Virus record (IMG/VR): IMGVR_UViG_3300034279_001754
Location: 1-64,000 of that record
Reading direction: 5' to 3' (one strand)
Length of the DNA stretch: 64,000 nucleotides
Origin: a virus
Shown here: one piece after another, positions 33,582-41,341 of the stretch
Numbering within the stretch: the stretch's first letter is position 1
How the letters are laid out: every line of letters starts with the position of its first letter
Notes under the pieces: model-generated
Databases searched by the model: none
What the model was told of the DNA's origin: nothing
Seen by the model: the letters and a program-made list of their open reading frames with translations, nothing else
Program-made: the position numbers and the translations under genes

Positions 33582-33793
33582 AGTAGCACCAGATCTTCAG
33601 GGCTACAAGATTGGGATGTGGTCCCAGCCCAGCCCAGCCTCGATACTGCTTTGTTAAACTTTACAAATACGTTTTTGCCATTGTTAGATGATACGGTGCC
33701 ATGTTCAACGTCCGGGTGGTTGATTTCCCCGTGGGCGTGCCCCGGAATATAAGCCACTTTGACTCCGGGTGTTGCAAGTTTGATGTCAATCAT
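33578..33793 (-). CDS. small KOW-like beta protein
   Basis: 71 residues. HGTVSSNNGKNVFVKF and PEDLVLL resemble a small beta-barrel module found in many phages. It overlaps neighbours on both sides by a few bases. Function unknown. Confidence 0.65.
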   Translation of the reverse strand: MIDIKLATPGVKVAYIPGHAHGEINHPDVEHGTVSSNNGKNVFVKFNKAVSRLGWAGTTSQSCSPEDLVLL

Positions 33794-34058
33794 TGGTTTT
33801 AGTGTTATTTAATTTGATTTCTAATGATAGGACTCTCAGGGTAATTTCCTCGGTCTTGAGCGCCATTTCCTCAGCTCTGAGAGCCATGCGTTCGGCTTTG
33901 TAAGCCATCTCCTCAGCCTTGAGCGCCATCTCTTCGGCCTTGAAAGCCATTTCCTCAGCCTTGAGAGCCATCTCCTCAGCCTTGATCGCCTGAGTGCGTT
34001 TGTTTATGGGTGGCAATGGTTGTCTCATCCACAATGGCAGAAATGCTGGGCTCCACAT
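33786..34058 (-). CDS. heptad-repeat coiled-coil protein
   Basis: 90 residues. From about residue 25 there are roughly eight tandem copies of a 7-residue unit (KAEEMAL and variants KAEEMAF, KAEEMAY, RAEEMAL, KTEEITL), encoded by 21-base DNA repeats. It must form a long amphipathic helix. Copy number may change by recombination. Partner unknown. Confidence 0.7.
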   Translation of the reverse strand: MWSPAFLPLWMRQPLPPINKRTQAIKAEEMALKAEEMAFKAEEMALKAEEMAYKAERMALRAEEMALKTEEITLRVLSLEIKLNNTKTND

Positions 34059-34078
34059 GGGTTTAAGGTAAATTACAA

Positions 34079-34687
34079 TTAGTTTGAACCTAGGACAAAT
34101 CGAGCGAACCGCTTCATAACGATGTTTTCACCTACCGTGGCGGCAAAGTTTTTGACGTAAGTCTCAATAGTCATTGTGCTATCCTTAATGTAAGGTTGGT
34201 CCATCAGGGATAGCTCCTTGAAGCGCTTGGCCACACGGCCTTCAACGATTTTACCACGGATTGCCTCTGGCTTCTTCGCAAGGTCTTCTTTGCCCATTTC
34301 GATTCGAGTCTCGTCTAGCAGGACTGATTCTGGAATTTCTGAAATGGAGACATAACTTACAGAAGGGCACGCCGCAACTTGCATTGCCAAAGTGCGAACG
34401 AACTCTTGGAATGGCCCAGATTTTGCCACAAAATCAGTTTCGCAATTGACTTCGATGAGCACACCAATGTTGCCACCTGTATGGATATAGCTGGAGATGG
34501 TACCTTCTTTGGCAGCCCTGCCAATTTTACCATCAGCTAAGACGATACCTTTTTGGCGCAGCCAAGTGATTGCTCCGGCTTCGTCGCCTTTGGAGTTAAT
34601 AAGCGCATCCTTACAAAGGATCATGCCTGCTCCGGTCTTTTCTCGTAGAGCTTTAATTTGTGGGATTGTGGGTGGGTTGTTGGTCAT
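34079..34687 (-). CDS. tsf: translation elongation factor Ts
   Basis: 202 residues from MTNNPPTIPQIKALREKTGAGM. The N-terminal UBA-like part (LREKTGAGMILCKDAL), AAKEGTISSYIH, LIEVNCETDFVAKSG with the TDFVAK motif that acts on EF-Tu, and the C-terminal VGENIVMKRFARF are all present. The length fits short cyanobacterial/chloroplast-type EF-Ts. EF-Ts recharges EF-Tu with GTP. A complete copy on a phage is very rare. It may boost translation or serve as a replication cofactor. The start at 34687 replaces the frame to 34732. Confidence 0.93.
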   Translation of the reverse strand: MTNNPPTIPQIKALREKTGAGMILCKDALINSKGDEAGAITWLRQKGIVLADGKIGRAAKEGTISSYIHTGGNIGVLIEVNCETDFVAKSGPFQEFVRTLAMQVAACPSVSYVSISEIPESVLLDETRIEMGKEDLAKKPEAIRGKIVEGRVAKRFKELSLMDQPYIKDSTMTIETYVKNFAATVGENIVMKRFARFVLGSN

Positions 34688-34735
34688 TTTGATTTTAGGT
34701 ATTTGGTTGGGAGGCAATGACTGAGTAGGCAATGG

Positions 34736-35071
34736 TTAGATGCCTGGGTCATGATAAAAGATGGGGATTTTCCGGTCCCTTGCAAAGGAAATTTCATCTT
34801 GAACTCCAGGAGATTCCATCCACCCTGGAAGTTGCAAGACAATTAGCTGATCTGACTTCTCAAGAATTGTCAGGCAGTAGTTTCTCCAAAACCTATAATC
34901 AGAAGGCAGTTCAACACCACGGTCAAAGCAAAAGTGCATGAGCAACGGTGAGAAGGCCACCAGTCCTTTCGAGGCAAGGTCGGCAAGTTCATAGGTGACA
35001 GCATCCATGCGGGTTTGTGTGACTGCAGGATTGCTATCACCGTATGGTGCGGCCAGATAGATTAATGGCAT
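34736..35071 (-). CDS. nucleoside 2-deoxyribosyltransferase-like (DUF1937-type) protein
   Basis: 111 residues. IYLAAPYGDSNPAV at the start, PLLMHFCFDRGVELPSDYRFW in the middle and DQLIVLQLPGWMESPGVQDEI near the end. This matches the DUF1937 branch of the nucleoside-deoxyribosyltransferase-like fold. It could be a nucleotide-salvage or ADPR-processing enzyme; the substrate is unknown. Confidence 0.8.
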   Translation of the reverse strand: MPLIYLAAPYGDSNPAVTQTRMDAVTYELADLASKGLVAFSPLLMHFCFDRGVELPSDYRFWRNYCLTILEKSDQLIVLQLPGWMESPGVQDEISFARDRKIPIFYHDPGI

Positions 35072-35086
35072 TTTGCTTCTCAGCTT

Positions 35087-35329
35087 CTAATCTTCAGGTC
35101 GGTCATAATTAACTCCCAGGAGACGACAAAGCGCACGGGCAAAGTCAATCTCACCTACCCGAGCACCATCGTTAAAGGCATCATCATAGCTACCTGCATC
35201 TATCGGGCAGTATTCACCCTCGTCGGGCGATCGGTCTAAAGCGTGTCGCTGAGATGCTGTGAATTTGATTTTAGCGACTAGGGTGTCAATTTTATCATTG
35301 GAGGCTAGAAGTTCAAGTGATGTGTTCAT
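35087..35329 (-). CDS. hypothetical protein
   Basis: 80 residues. The C-terminal part (DAFNDGARVGEIDFARAL) is of a type seen in other small phage proteins. The ATG overlaps the TGA of the amber-containing gene upstream (ATGA at 35326-35329). Confidence 0.65.
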   Translation of the reverse strand: MNTSLELLASNDKIDTLVAKIKFTASQRHALDRSPDEGEYCPIDAGSYDDAFNDGARVGEIDFARALCRLLGVNYDRPED

Positions 35330-35655
35330 TGGGGAGATTGTGCTTTGAGAATGATGCCAATGCCATGTTCGGTAGCTACAGGTTCGTAACTCCGGAGATC
35401 CACAGGTTCTACGATGTCTTTCTTGAGTGTTACCTTCACGTCCTTTAGAAATCTGGTGGCAGCGATGGCGGGGAGAGCAGTTCTAGCCCTACTAATAGTC
35501 GCATTGGCTCGTCTAACTGCCTTTCTAGCCCCATAATGGTAAAGAACCCGTTCACACTCCTACAGGCTAAATAGCATGTCAATAAACAAAGAATGGATTT
35601 CCTCTGGGGTGGCAGGTTGTTTGGCCCATTCAGGCACGGAATTGGTTTCTGGCAT
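35326..35655 (-). pseudogene. reading frame with a single internal TAG
   Basis: Starts MPETNSVPEWAKQPATPEEI, then TAG after codon 31 (CTG TAG GAG), then 77 more codons in the same frame (ECERVLYHYGARKAVRRANA and on to KAQSPQ) and TGA overlapping the next ATG. There is a good promoter 7 bases before the ATG and no other damage. It could be a nonsense mutation or amber readthrough. Confidence 0.65.
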
Positions 35656-35661
35656 AGCTGT

Positions 35662-35690
35662 AGTATAGCATGTTAGTCCCGGAAAGTCAA
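35662..35690 (-). promoter_or_regulatory. consensus promoter, leaderless
   Basis: -35 TTGACT, 17-base spacer ending ATGC, -10 TATACT. The -10 ends 7 bases before the ATG at 35655. It is nearly identical to the promoter at 36143. Confidence 0.7.
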
Positions 35691-35716
35691 CGGGGTTTTG
35701 GCCCGCACTAACCTTG

Positions 35717-36136
35717 TCATAAATGATCAAAAAAGTCCCAAAGCACCGTATAAATTAAATACAAGATGACACCAAGTGATGCAGCGGCTAAGGTTATTGG
35801 GAATACCGGAAAGCCTTTAATTGCTAGAGTCACTATGCCCGCCAAGGAAAGGAAGGTAAATAAGAGGTTTCTTACGCCCTTTCTTACGTCTTTCGGAATT
35901 TTCGGGAGTTCAATACGCTTCCACCATTTATCGTGGTTCCGACACCATTGACCTTTAAGGACTAGTTTTTCGTTTTGCCAGCCCCATAGCGAAGTGGTTG
36001 CAATTTGGCGACAATAACGGTGGTTGCAGTTCTCTGGGGGCATACCGTCGCTTGCAATTTCATAGAATGGGGTAGTCATTCCTGCAGCTTGCCCTGGTTT
36101 GAACATGGCTTGAGGTTGTGAGTTGGTTTCAGTCAT
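35717..36136 (-). CDS. two-helix membrane protein with Cys/His N-terminus
   Basis: 139 residues from MTETNSQPQAMFKPG. The N-terminal half has CNHRYCRQ and WCRNHDKWW (a possible zinc site). Two membrane helices follow (LLFTFLSLAGIVTLAIKG; ITLAAASLGVILYLIYTVLW). The promoter 7 bases upstream fixes this start and rejects the frame to 36283. Confidence 0.75.
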   Translation of the reverse strand: MTETNSQPQAMFKPGQAAGMTTPFYEIASDGMPPENCNHRYCRQIATTSLWGWQNEKLVLKGQWCRNHDKWWKRIELPKIPKDVRKGVRNLLFTFLSLAGIVTLAIKGFPVFPITLAAASLGVILYLIYTVLWDFFDHL

Positions 36137-36142
36137 GGGTGT

Positions 36143-36171
36143 AGTATAGCATGTCAGGCTCGGAAAGTCAA
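36143..36171 (-). promoter_or_regulatory. consensus promoter, leaderless
   Basis: -35 TTGACT, 17-base spacer ending ATGC, -10 TATACT. The -10 ends 7 bases before the ATG at 36136. Confidence 0.7.
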
Positions 36172-36229
36172 CGGGGATAATGCGTGGGGTGTCATGACTA
36201 TGATAGCTTGTTTGCCTTTGGGTGTGGGT

Positions 36230-36299
36230 GCGAATTCCCGTACAAAAAGGTTCGGTAATTACACCATCGGGAGCCGAAGTCAATCAGAAGCGAAGGGTC
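36230..36299 (-). repeat. promoter-like DGVITEPF repeat, copy 1
   Basis: A segment of about 65 bases that recurs at 44850-44903 and 45305-45367. On the minus strand it starts TTGACTTCGGCTCCCGATGG, then GTGTAATTACCGAACCTTTT. A TTGACT -35 and a TAATTA -10 with 16-base spacing make it promoter-like. When translated it reads DGVITEPF. Confidence 0.6.
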
Positions 36300-36302
36300 T
36301 CT

Positions 36303-36413
36303 TCACCGGGTTGCATCGTTTGCGGTGGGGCGGGTATCGTTTGGTCCGTGCGAACTAGCTGCATTGGCTGCACCCATCACCGCCTGCGCGTCGGGGGAAA
36401 GTGGTTTGCTCAT
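36303..36413 (-). CDS. short cyanophage-type protein fragment
   Basis: 36 residues from MSKPLSPDAQAVMGAANAA. The start resembles a longer, common cyanophage protein type beginning with LSPxAQAV, so this looks like a truncated member. The ATG overlaps the upstream TGA at 36410. GC-rich. Confidence 0.5.
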   Translation of the reverse strand: MSKPLSPDAQAVMGAANAASSHGPNDTRPTANDATR

Positions 36414-36604
36414 GGCCTAGCTCCAAAAACAAACCGAATGCGTTCCCACAACGGCAAAAAGCGACAAGAGCCATCATCGGCAATTCTGAGGATACCGTCT
36501 TGCTTGTGGTGATAGCGAACGTCAGAATGTTTAATTGTCTTTGATGGTGCAGAGGTGGGGTTAAGGTTGGTCATCGGGTGAGGGGTTGAATGTTGGTCAG
36601 TCAT
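36410..36604 (-). CDS. hypothetical protein
   Basis: 64 residues from MTDQHSTPHPMTN. The second half reads HHKQDGILRIADDGSCRFLP, which looks structured. It overlaps both neighbours by a few bases. Confidence 0.6.
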   Translation of the reverse strand: MTDQHSTPHPMTNLNPTSAPSKTIKHSDVRYHHKQDGILRIADDGSCRFLPLWERIRFVFGARP

Positions 36605-36821
36605 TTGGTTGGTTTTCATTGCTTATAGGAACGTTTGCTATCCATCCAAACTTTATTGAGAAGAAACCAAAGATCAACGAGATGGCTTGAACATCTTCAT
36701 CAATCGGACTTTGCAGCTTGCGCAATCTGAACCGTACTGGCTTATTGTCATCCATCCAACAGTCTGAAAGGTCAACGCGAAATAGAGTCCGTCTCGTCTC
36801 GTGATTTATAAGATTTATCAT
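36597..36821 (-). CDS. hypothetical protein
   Basis: 74 residues from MINLINHETRRTLF. The ATG overlaps the upstream stop (36818-36821). Hydrophobic segment AISLIFGFFSIKFGWIANV near the end. Unrecognised. Confidence 0.6.
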   Translation of the reverse strand: MINLINHETRRTLFRVDLSDCWMDDNKPVRFRLRKLQSPIDEDVQAISLIFGFFSIKFGWIANVPISNENQPND

Positions 36822-37606
36822 CGCGCCACCTCGCTGGAGCCAGGAGATGTGACGGAATTGGGGAGCCTTAATGCCCAGTGCCCGTCCTGTCGCTGCGACC
36901 ATTCTCCAACTCTGACGCTGCGTCCGTCATCAGTTTCAACGTCAATGAACACGCAATCATTACCCGGACCAGGGGGACCAGTGAAAATTATGTTTAGTGG
37001 TTGCTTCTCCATGAGACGGTTCAGCTCTGCACCCGCCAGGCCCAGTAGGTGTTGATGCTGCTGGAGTAGGGCGGCGATGCGATCCGCTTGCTCGCTTGTG
37101 ATGGTTCTGTACTCGGGGAACGGGTCGCCGGGTTCCTTCAATGCAGCCACCAACTCCCTTACCTCCGCAGCGAGCACATCTGGCGCTGGCGGGACAGTGG
37201 GGCGCCCCCAGCGAGCGAGAACGGCGCGGGCAAAGGCGACCAGATCAACTGCTCCATAGCCTTCGGTATCCAATTCGTCTCGGAGCGCCATAATCTCCCT
37301 GTAGGTCGGACCCCCCTCCGGCTCGGACAAAGCAGCGGGCGGCACCAGCCACTCTAGGTTGCACTGCTCACACCCGGCAATAAATGCGTCCAGCGATTCG
37401 GCCCAAACGTGACCAATCCCGCGTGATTCAACCTGCACAAGCTCGGGCGACCATTCGGGTGAATGAACGGTTCTGGCTATGTCTCGGCAAGTGTCGGGCT
37501 TGCCATGGTCCATGTCAACAATGCAGACGATTGCTGCGGTATGGGCCAGTTCCCAGAGCTGGCGATAATCGCGTGAGGTTGGGTAGTTGGCAGTTGGGAC
37601 GATCAT
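36818..37606 (-). CDS. hypothetical modular protein in GC-rich block
   Basis: 262 residues. The N-terminal part (ANYPTSRDYRQLWELAHT; CIVDMDHGKPDTCRDIA) and the central DVLAAEVRELVAALK followed by ITSEQADRIAALLQQ look like modules reused across cyanophages. The C-terminus ends in a strand-rich piece (DCVFIDVETDDGRSVRVGE). It has higher GC than the regions at either side, suggesting recent transfer. Unknown function. Confidence 0.7.
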   Translation of the reverse strand: MIVPTANYPTSRDYRQLWELAHTAAIVCIVDMDHGKPDTCRDIARTVHSPEWSPELVQVESRGIGHVWAESLDAFIAGCEQCNLEWLVPPAALSEPEGGPTYREIMALRDELDTEGYGAVDLVAFARAVLARWGRPTVPPAPDVLAAEVRELVAALKEPGDPFPEYRTITSEQADRIAALLQQHQHLLGLAGAELNRLMEKQPLNIIFTGPPGPGNDCVFIDVETDDGRSVRVGEWSQRQDGHWALRLPNSVTSPGSSEVAR

Positions 37607-37830
37607 GGTGCCTCCGTGGTGGTGGTACTAGTGTCTTCAATCGTGCCGCCAATAAAAAGTTCATGGCAAGCATGCAAATAAGTGGCGCCTAGATCCAACC
37701 ATACGCCTCTCCCTATCGGCCTCTGGTAGTACCCAAAGAGTTTGTCATAGTGGGTGAGGCGCCGTAAGCCGCCGTCAGTACATCTGACTTTTTGATTTAG
37801 CGCTTCGTCCAGGGATTGGATCGTGATCAT
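37603..37830 (-). CDS. hypothetical protein with TTTTEAP tail
   Basis: 75 residues, ending DTSTTTTEAP. The same C-terminal tail (TTTTEAP) ends the next gene upstream. Both come from a 26-base DNA repeat at the gene junctions (GGTGCCTCCGTGGTGGTGGT on the plus strand). The body (RRLTHYDKLFGYYQRP) is unrecognised. It overlaps both neighbours. Confidence 0.6.
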   Translation of the reverse strand: MITIQSLDEALNQKVRCTDGGLRRLTHYDKLFGYYQRPIGRGVWLDLGATYLHACHELFIGGTIEDTSTTTTEAP

Positions 37831-38264
37831 GGTGCCTCCGTGGTGGTGGTTTGCTGTTGCTCTAATCCTGAGGCAATAAATGCCCCCCTCAACTTATCAA
37901 CTACATCTGTTTTGAACGTCTCAACCTGCGAACGCAACTCTTCCAAAGAGTCGCATTCAAACGGTTTCTCTTGCATTTCTTCGCCCAGGATCAATACAGT
38001 CACGGTGCCATCCCATTTTGGTCCGTAGTGGGTCTTTGGGGGATAGAAGCGACTGCTAAAGCTAACTACTGGGCCATCGTAGTCCAATTTGAAGCCACAA
38101 TCCCACTTCCAGGTCGGCTCATGTCGCTTGTAGCTATCGGTGTTGGCCTGTGATTCCCATTGGTAGGCCAGGTCCCAACTGGTTGGGCAATCTCCCAAAG
38201 GCTCACCGCCATCGAAAATAATTTGGTTGTTTGTGGTGGGCATGTCAATGTGGCCGGTGCTCAT
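37827..38264 (-). CDS. hypothetical protein with TTTTEAP tail
   Basis: 145 residues from MSTGHIDMPTTNN. PTWKWDCGFKLDYDGP and FSSRFYPPKTHYGP are typical of a recurrent small phage protein. It ends QQQTTTTEAP like its downstream neighbour. Confidence 0.65.
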   Translation of the reverse strand: MSTGHIDMPTTNNQIIFDGGEPLGDCPTSWDLAYQWESQANTDSYKRHEPTWKWDCGFKLDYDGPVVSFSSRFYPPKTHYGPKWDGTVTVLILGEEMQEKPFECDSLEELRSQVETFKTDVVDKLRGAFIASGLEQQQTTTTEAP

Positions 38265-38506
38265 GTTGCCTCCTTAATTGGAATACACAGCCAGTAGCGA
38301 TGCTGTTCATTGATGCGTTGATACTCTGGGCCGATTTCCCAGGTAGTACGAGCCTCCATCAATGGGAAGTCGGCACCTTTAAACCCAAAACTGGTAAACA
38401 TGTCGCCTTCAAATGATGCTGTGCCAAATGGCACAAGCTCAGGGTGCCGAGCGCGAATCACGGCCCAGACTTCGGGGCTGGTTTCGACTGTTCTGTAGTC
38501 TTTCAT
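38261..38506 (-). CDS. hypothetical protein
   Basis: 81 residues from MKDYRTVETSPEVWAVIRAR. The frame to 38701 overlaps the next gene and is rejected. Unrecognised. Confidence 0.65.
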   Translation of the reverse strand: MKDYRTVETSPEVWAVIRARHPELVPFGTASFEGDMFTSFGFKGADFPLMEARTTWEIGPEYQRINEQHRYWLCIPIKEAT

Positions 38507-38540
38507 TTGGCTTCTGTGGTGGTTTGCAGTGATCGGGTGT

Positions 38541-39485
38541 TCATCGGCCTGCCTCCTGGCGGAGATCATTCGCGGCACGGTTGTATCCTTCAAGATCAAG
38601 CCACGCGGCCACCTCGCGAATTGCAACCTGGCATTCGTCATCCAACAGGTATACTCCTGGTAGCTGCCGAACAGATGTGCGCAGTCGCTCCACCAACCCA
38701 CAGGCAGGCAAGACCGGTGAAGCAGGCTGGGTGGCTGAGGGCTCCTGCTCCCACCGATTGATTTCGGCCCACTCTTGGTCGGTGTATTCGCTCTCGTTAT
38801 TCACATGGGGCGCGGCCGTCGGGGAGGACTGGGCAGGCTGAGCGGCCGGGGGCCATTTCGCTTGAATTAGAGCATCGCTGAGCGCGGACTGGGTAAGGGC
38901 ACCCCGCTCTTCCCCCGGATACGGATCGCAAACCTCCAACCGTGCGCATGTCACTGCAGTCTGCTCCAGAACATTACCCCAAGGAATACCGGCGTTTTCC
39001 GTAATGCTCATCAGGACAAGCAGCACATCGGCAGCCTCGCTGAGCGGATCGCCATGCTTGCCCCGGAGGGCTTCGATCAACTCAGAGGCTTCCAGGTGAA
39101 GGTACACGCCTCGGCTAGACCAACTAAGGTCCCACCCGCGCTTTTTGCACATGGTTAGAATACGGGCTGGCAGTGCGTTTGGGGGCTGGGCGGCGACGGT
39201 TGATCGGCCATAGTCGTAGGCGGCTCGAAGAGTAGGCGCGAAGCCATCCTCTGGGCCGTTGTCGTAGGCGTCGTCGTAGACCTTGCGAATCTCCGCATCC
39301 GTAGCCACCGGGGCACCATTCACTTCGGACTGAGACAGAGCGTCAGCAACCTCAGACAAAGTCTTCTGTACGTCGAGCAACTGAGCGTGCTTGGCTTCTG
39401 CTGTGAAGTAGCAAAGGCCTCCAGACACCTGATTCAATGCCCTTTTGACCTTCTCGGAGCATAATGCCATAAGGTTGCTATTCAT
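38541..39485 (-). CDS. MazG-like NTP-pyrophosphohydrolase fusion
   Basis: 314 residues. Residues about 103-160 carry a MazG-like pattern: ILTMCKKRGWDLSWSSRGVY, LEASELIEALRGKHGD and SEAADVLLVLMSI with the E-x-x-E...E-x-x-D metal ligands. Flanking parts are a helix-rich start (VQKTLSEVADALSQ) and a C-terminal domain (ECQVAIREVAAWLDLEGYNR) found in other cyanophage proteins, joined by a Pro/Ala linker. Phage MazG proteins cleave nucleoside triphosphates or related signals. Confidence 0.75.
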   Translation of the reverse strand: MNSNLMALCSEKVKRALNQVSGGLCYFTAEAKHAQLLDVQKTLSEVADALSQSEVNGAPVATDAEIRKVYDDAYDNGPEDGFAPTLRAAYDYGRSTVAAQPPNALPARILTMCKKRGWDLSWSSRGVYLHLEASELIEALRGKHGDPLSEAADVLLVLMSITENAGIPWGNVLEQTAVTCARLEVCDPYPGEERGALTQSALSDALIQAKWPPAAQPAQSSPTAAPHVNNESEYTDQEWAEINRWEQEPSATQPASPVLPACGLVERLRTSVRQLPGVYLLDDECQVAIREVAAWLDLEGYNRAANDLRQEAGR

Positions 39486-40138
39486 GGTTTTCCCGGTTGA
39501 TGATTGGTGATTGATTGTTGTTGGTTTAATAAAGCTTTTAACTCAGCTATTTCAGCGGCCTGTCGTTGTTCAAGGGTGAGAGGTTTGGGTATCGCACGGT
39601 ACGCGGCTAGGGCGTCTTTTTTCGTGGACCAGCTGAATTTCTCCAGGAATTCTGGGTATGAAAGAGAGTTAGGCAACTCCCATTTGCTTTCCCTATTTAA
39701 GTAGTGGTCCCGGTCTCTTACTACCCACTTTGTGTTCTCACGGTCGCAGGCTTCAATACAAATTTCGCTGTGATGGTGTGTATAATGGAACCTAAAAGGT
39801 ACTGGTTCCGGTATGGGCCCTAAAAAAGAAGGCTCTTTGATCCAGCGGACTAGGCCCAAAAGGGTATCCGTAGCATCCTTTACCTCCCAATCGTCATCTC
39901 CGTCGTACCTATTGAGTCGTTCAGTGATAACCCAACGTAGTGTACCGTCCTCATTTTCCTCTAAATCACCATCAATAAGCTCATGGTTGTCCAAAAAGAA
40001 CAAGACCTCGTCGTCAGTCCTAGTATGTTTGGTACCACCAGCAAGCTCCCTTAGCAAGGCGGTTCGATACTGCCCCATTGATTGAAAACTCATAGCGAAA
40101 CCATCGTCAGCGATTAGGCTTCGAATGTCGTTTGTCAT
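39482..40138 (-). CDS. hypothetical protein
   Basis: 218 residues from MTNDIRSLIADDGFAM. Acidic, with an internal LDNHELIDGDLEENEDG segment and a helical end with EIAELKALLNQQQS. Unrecognised. The ATG at 40138 is preferred to 40201. Confidence 0.65.
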   Translation of the reverse strand: MTNDIRSLIADDGFAMSFQSMGQYRTALLRELAGGTKHTRTDDEVLFFLDNHELIDGDLEENEDGTLRWVITERLNRYDGDDDWEVKDATDTLLGLVRWIKEPSFLGPIPEPVPFRFHYTHHHSEICIEACDRENTKWVVRDRDHYLNRESKWELPNSLSYPEFLEKFSWSTKKDALAAYRAIPKPLTLEQRQAAEIAELKALLNQQQSITNHQPGKP

Positions 40139-40284
40139 GTTTGATTCCGGTAGTACACGGTTTGTCAGAAAAGGTTTAATGCCATTGCTTGGGCCCAACA
40201 CAGGATCAGGGTCTGGAGAGCAATTATGACGTTGAGTTTATTACCAGTGGGGCCTGAAAGTAAATTTCAAAATCCGGGGAGTGT

Positions 40285-40497
40285 TTAGTTGCCATTTCCC
40301 CAAAGCTCTTCATAAGTTTGCTTGATGGTGTCCGTCTTGTTAAGTGGGTGGTCGTCGTTCCATTCGCCAATTTCTTTTGATTGAATAGACATTACCGTGG
40401 GGTAGAGGTGCTTTATGTTCTCAATGAAATACACAATATCATCTTCAGACATGTCCTCAAAACCCAATACTAAAACTTCAACTTTGTATGCTTTCAT
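40285..40497 (-). CDS. hypothetical protein
   Basis: 70 residues from MKAYKVEVLVLGFEDMS. The MKxYKVEVLVLxFE...FIEN pattern is known from many small phage proteins of unknown role. The ATG overlaps the upstream TGA. Confidence 0.7.
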   Translation of the reverse strand: MKAYKVEVLVLGFEDMSEDDIVYFIENIKHLYPTVMSIQSKEIGEWNDDHPLNKTDTIKQTYEELWGNGN

Positions 40498-40706
40498 TGT
40501 CCCCCGGTTGCTTCGAAACACCCCTGATCGTAACCTTCGTCGTACATTTCTTGGGCAAATTTTAGAAGTCCATGGAGGAGCTTAGATTTTACGACGAATG
40601 ACGATGGTTCAATTCTTACTAGGTCACCCATGCCATCTATAGCTGACCCCTTTCTGATAAAGTTGAAGTGTTGACTAGCAATCTCAAAAATTTGTTCGTC
40701 AGTCAT
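40494..40706 (-). CDS. hypothetical protein
   Basis: 70 residues starting MTDEQIFEIASQHF, with LLKFAQEMYDEGYDQGC. This is a compact helical type common in phages. A promoter is 45 bases upstream (40751). Confidence 0.7.
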   Translation of the reverse strand: MTDEQIFEIASQHFNFIRKGSAIDGMGDLVRIEPSSFVVKSKLLHGLLKFAQEMYDEGYDQGCFEATGGQ

Positions 40707-40750
40707 TATCGAAATAGTGTAGGTTGGTTTGGGGGGTTCCTCATGTAGCT

Positions 40751-40779
40751 ATGGTACTCTAATCGATGGGCCAGGTAAA
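40751..40779 (-). promoter_or_regulatory. sigma70-type promoter
   Basis: -35 TTTACC, 17-base spacer, -10 TACCAT, with the perfect palindrome GGGCGGTTAACCGCCC just upstream. Confidence 0.55.
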
Positions 40780-40797
40780 GGGCGGTTAACCGCCCTA
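40780..40797. terminator. GGGCGGTTAACCGCCC palindrome
   Basis: Perfect 16-base palindrome at the end of gene 40795 and directly before the promoter at 40751. In RNA it would form a strong hairpin in either direction. Related copies lie before many promoters in the window. Confidence 0.5.
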
Positions 40798-41049
40798 CCC
40801 GTCAAAGTCCCGGAGTTCTTTCTTAGCGGCTTCCTTCCCAAGCAACCTTTTCTCTTTGCTATGCAAGACCTTTCCATGGGAACAAAGTTTGCATCGCGGG
40901 TTTCCGCAATCGATTGGGTCAGAATTGTAGGTGCGCCCAAAGGTTATACCATTAGGGTTGATGCCGTTATTCAAACTACCAAGCAACCTTAACCATTTAT
41001 TTCTCAAACGTTCCGCATGGTGGCGTCTTCGGGCTGACTTTGCCATTTT
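40795..41049 (-). CDS. small basic zinc-knuckle-like protein
   Basis: 84 residues from MAKSARRRHHAERLRNKW. CGNPRCKLCSHGK is a Cys3 motif of the kind found in small phage DNA- or RNA-binding proteins. The N-terminus is strongly basic. Confidence 0.7.
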   Translation of the reverse strand, partial: KMAKSARRRHHAERLRNKWLRLLGSLNNGINPNGITFGRTYNSDPIDCGNPRCKLCSHGKVLHSKEKRLLGKEAAKKELRDFDG

Positions 41050-41155
41050 GGTTTCGGGGTTCTGGACAATTGATTGAGCTATCGGAGTTATGGAAGAATA
41101 AGCCAATGACGGTTAAAATGGTTCCGACAGTGAGTAGAATGTAAGGGTTGGGCAT
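40997..41155 (-). CDS. small membrane protein (uncertain)
   Basis: 52 residues from MPNPYILLTVGTILTVIGLF, one membrane helix. The last 17 codons overlap the start of the gene at 40795-41049 in another frame, so it may be spurious. Confidence 0.35.
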   Translation of the reverse strand: MPNPYILLTVGTILTVIGLFFHNSDSSINCPEPRNQNGKVSPKTPPCGTFEK

Positions 41156-41259
41156 TGGGATTTGTTGAGATGGGGGGTGATCCGGTGCCATTATAGGGCA
41201 AGTTTCCCCTGAGGAAACGGTCGGTTTCCGAACCCGTGGTTAAAACTCCGAAGCCAAAA

Positions 41260-41341
41260 TACCGAATGTCGGACTCGAACCGACACGCCTTGCGGCAATC
41301 GCTTTTGAGGCGACCATGACTACCAATTCCATCAATTCGGC
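41260..41341 (-). tRNA. tRNA-Leu(CAA)
   Basis: Class II cloverleaf: acceptor GCCGAAT/ATTCGGT with G1.T72, anticodon loop CTCAAAA, long variable arm, T loop TTCGAGT, A73. No encoded CCA. Confidence 0.88.

Noticed and set aside
33800-34000. Tandem repeat array considered as CRISPR
   Set aside because: The 21-base units are adjacent without spacers and stay in frame as heptads.
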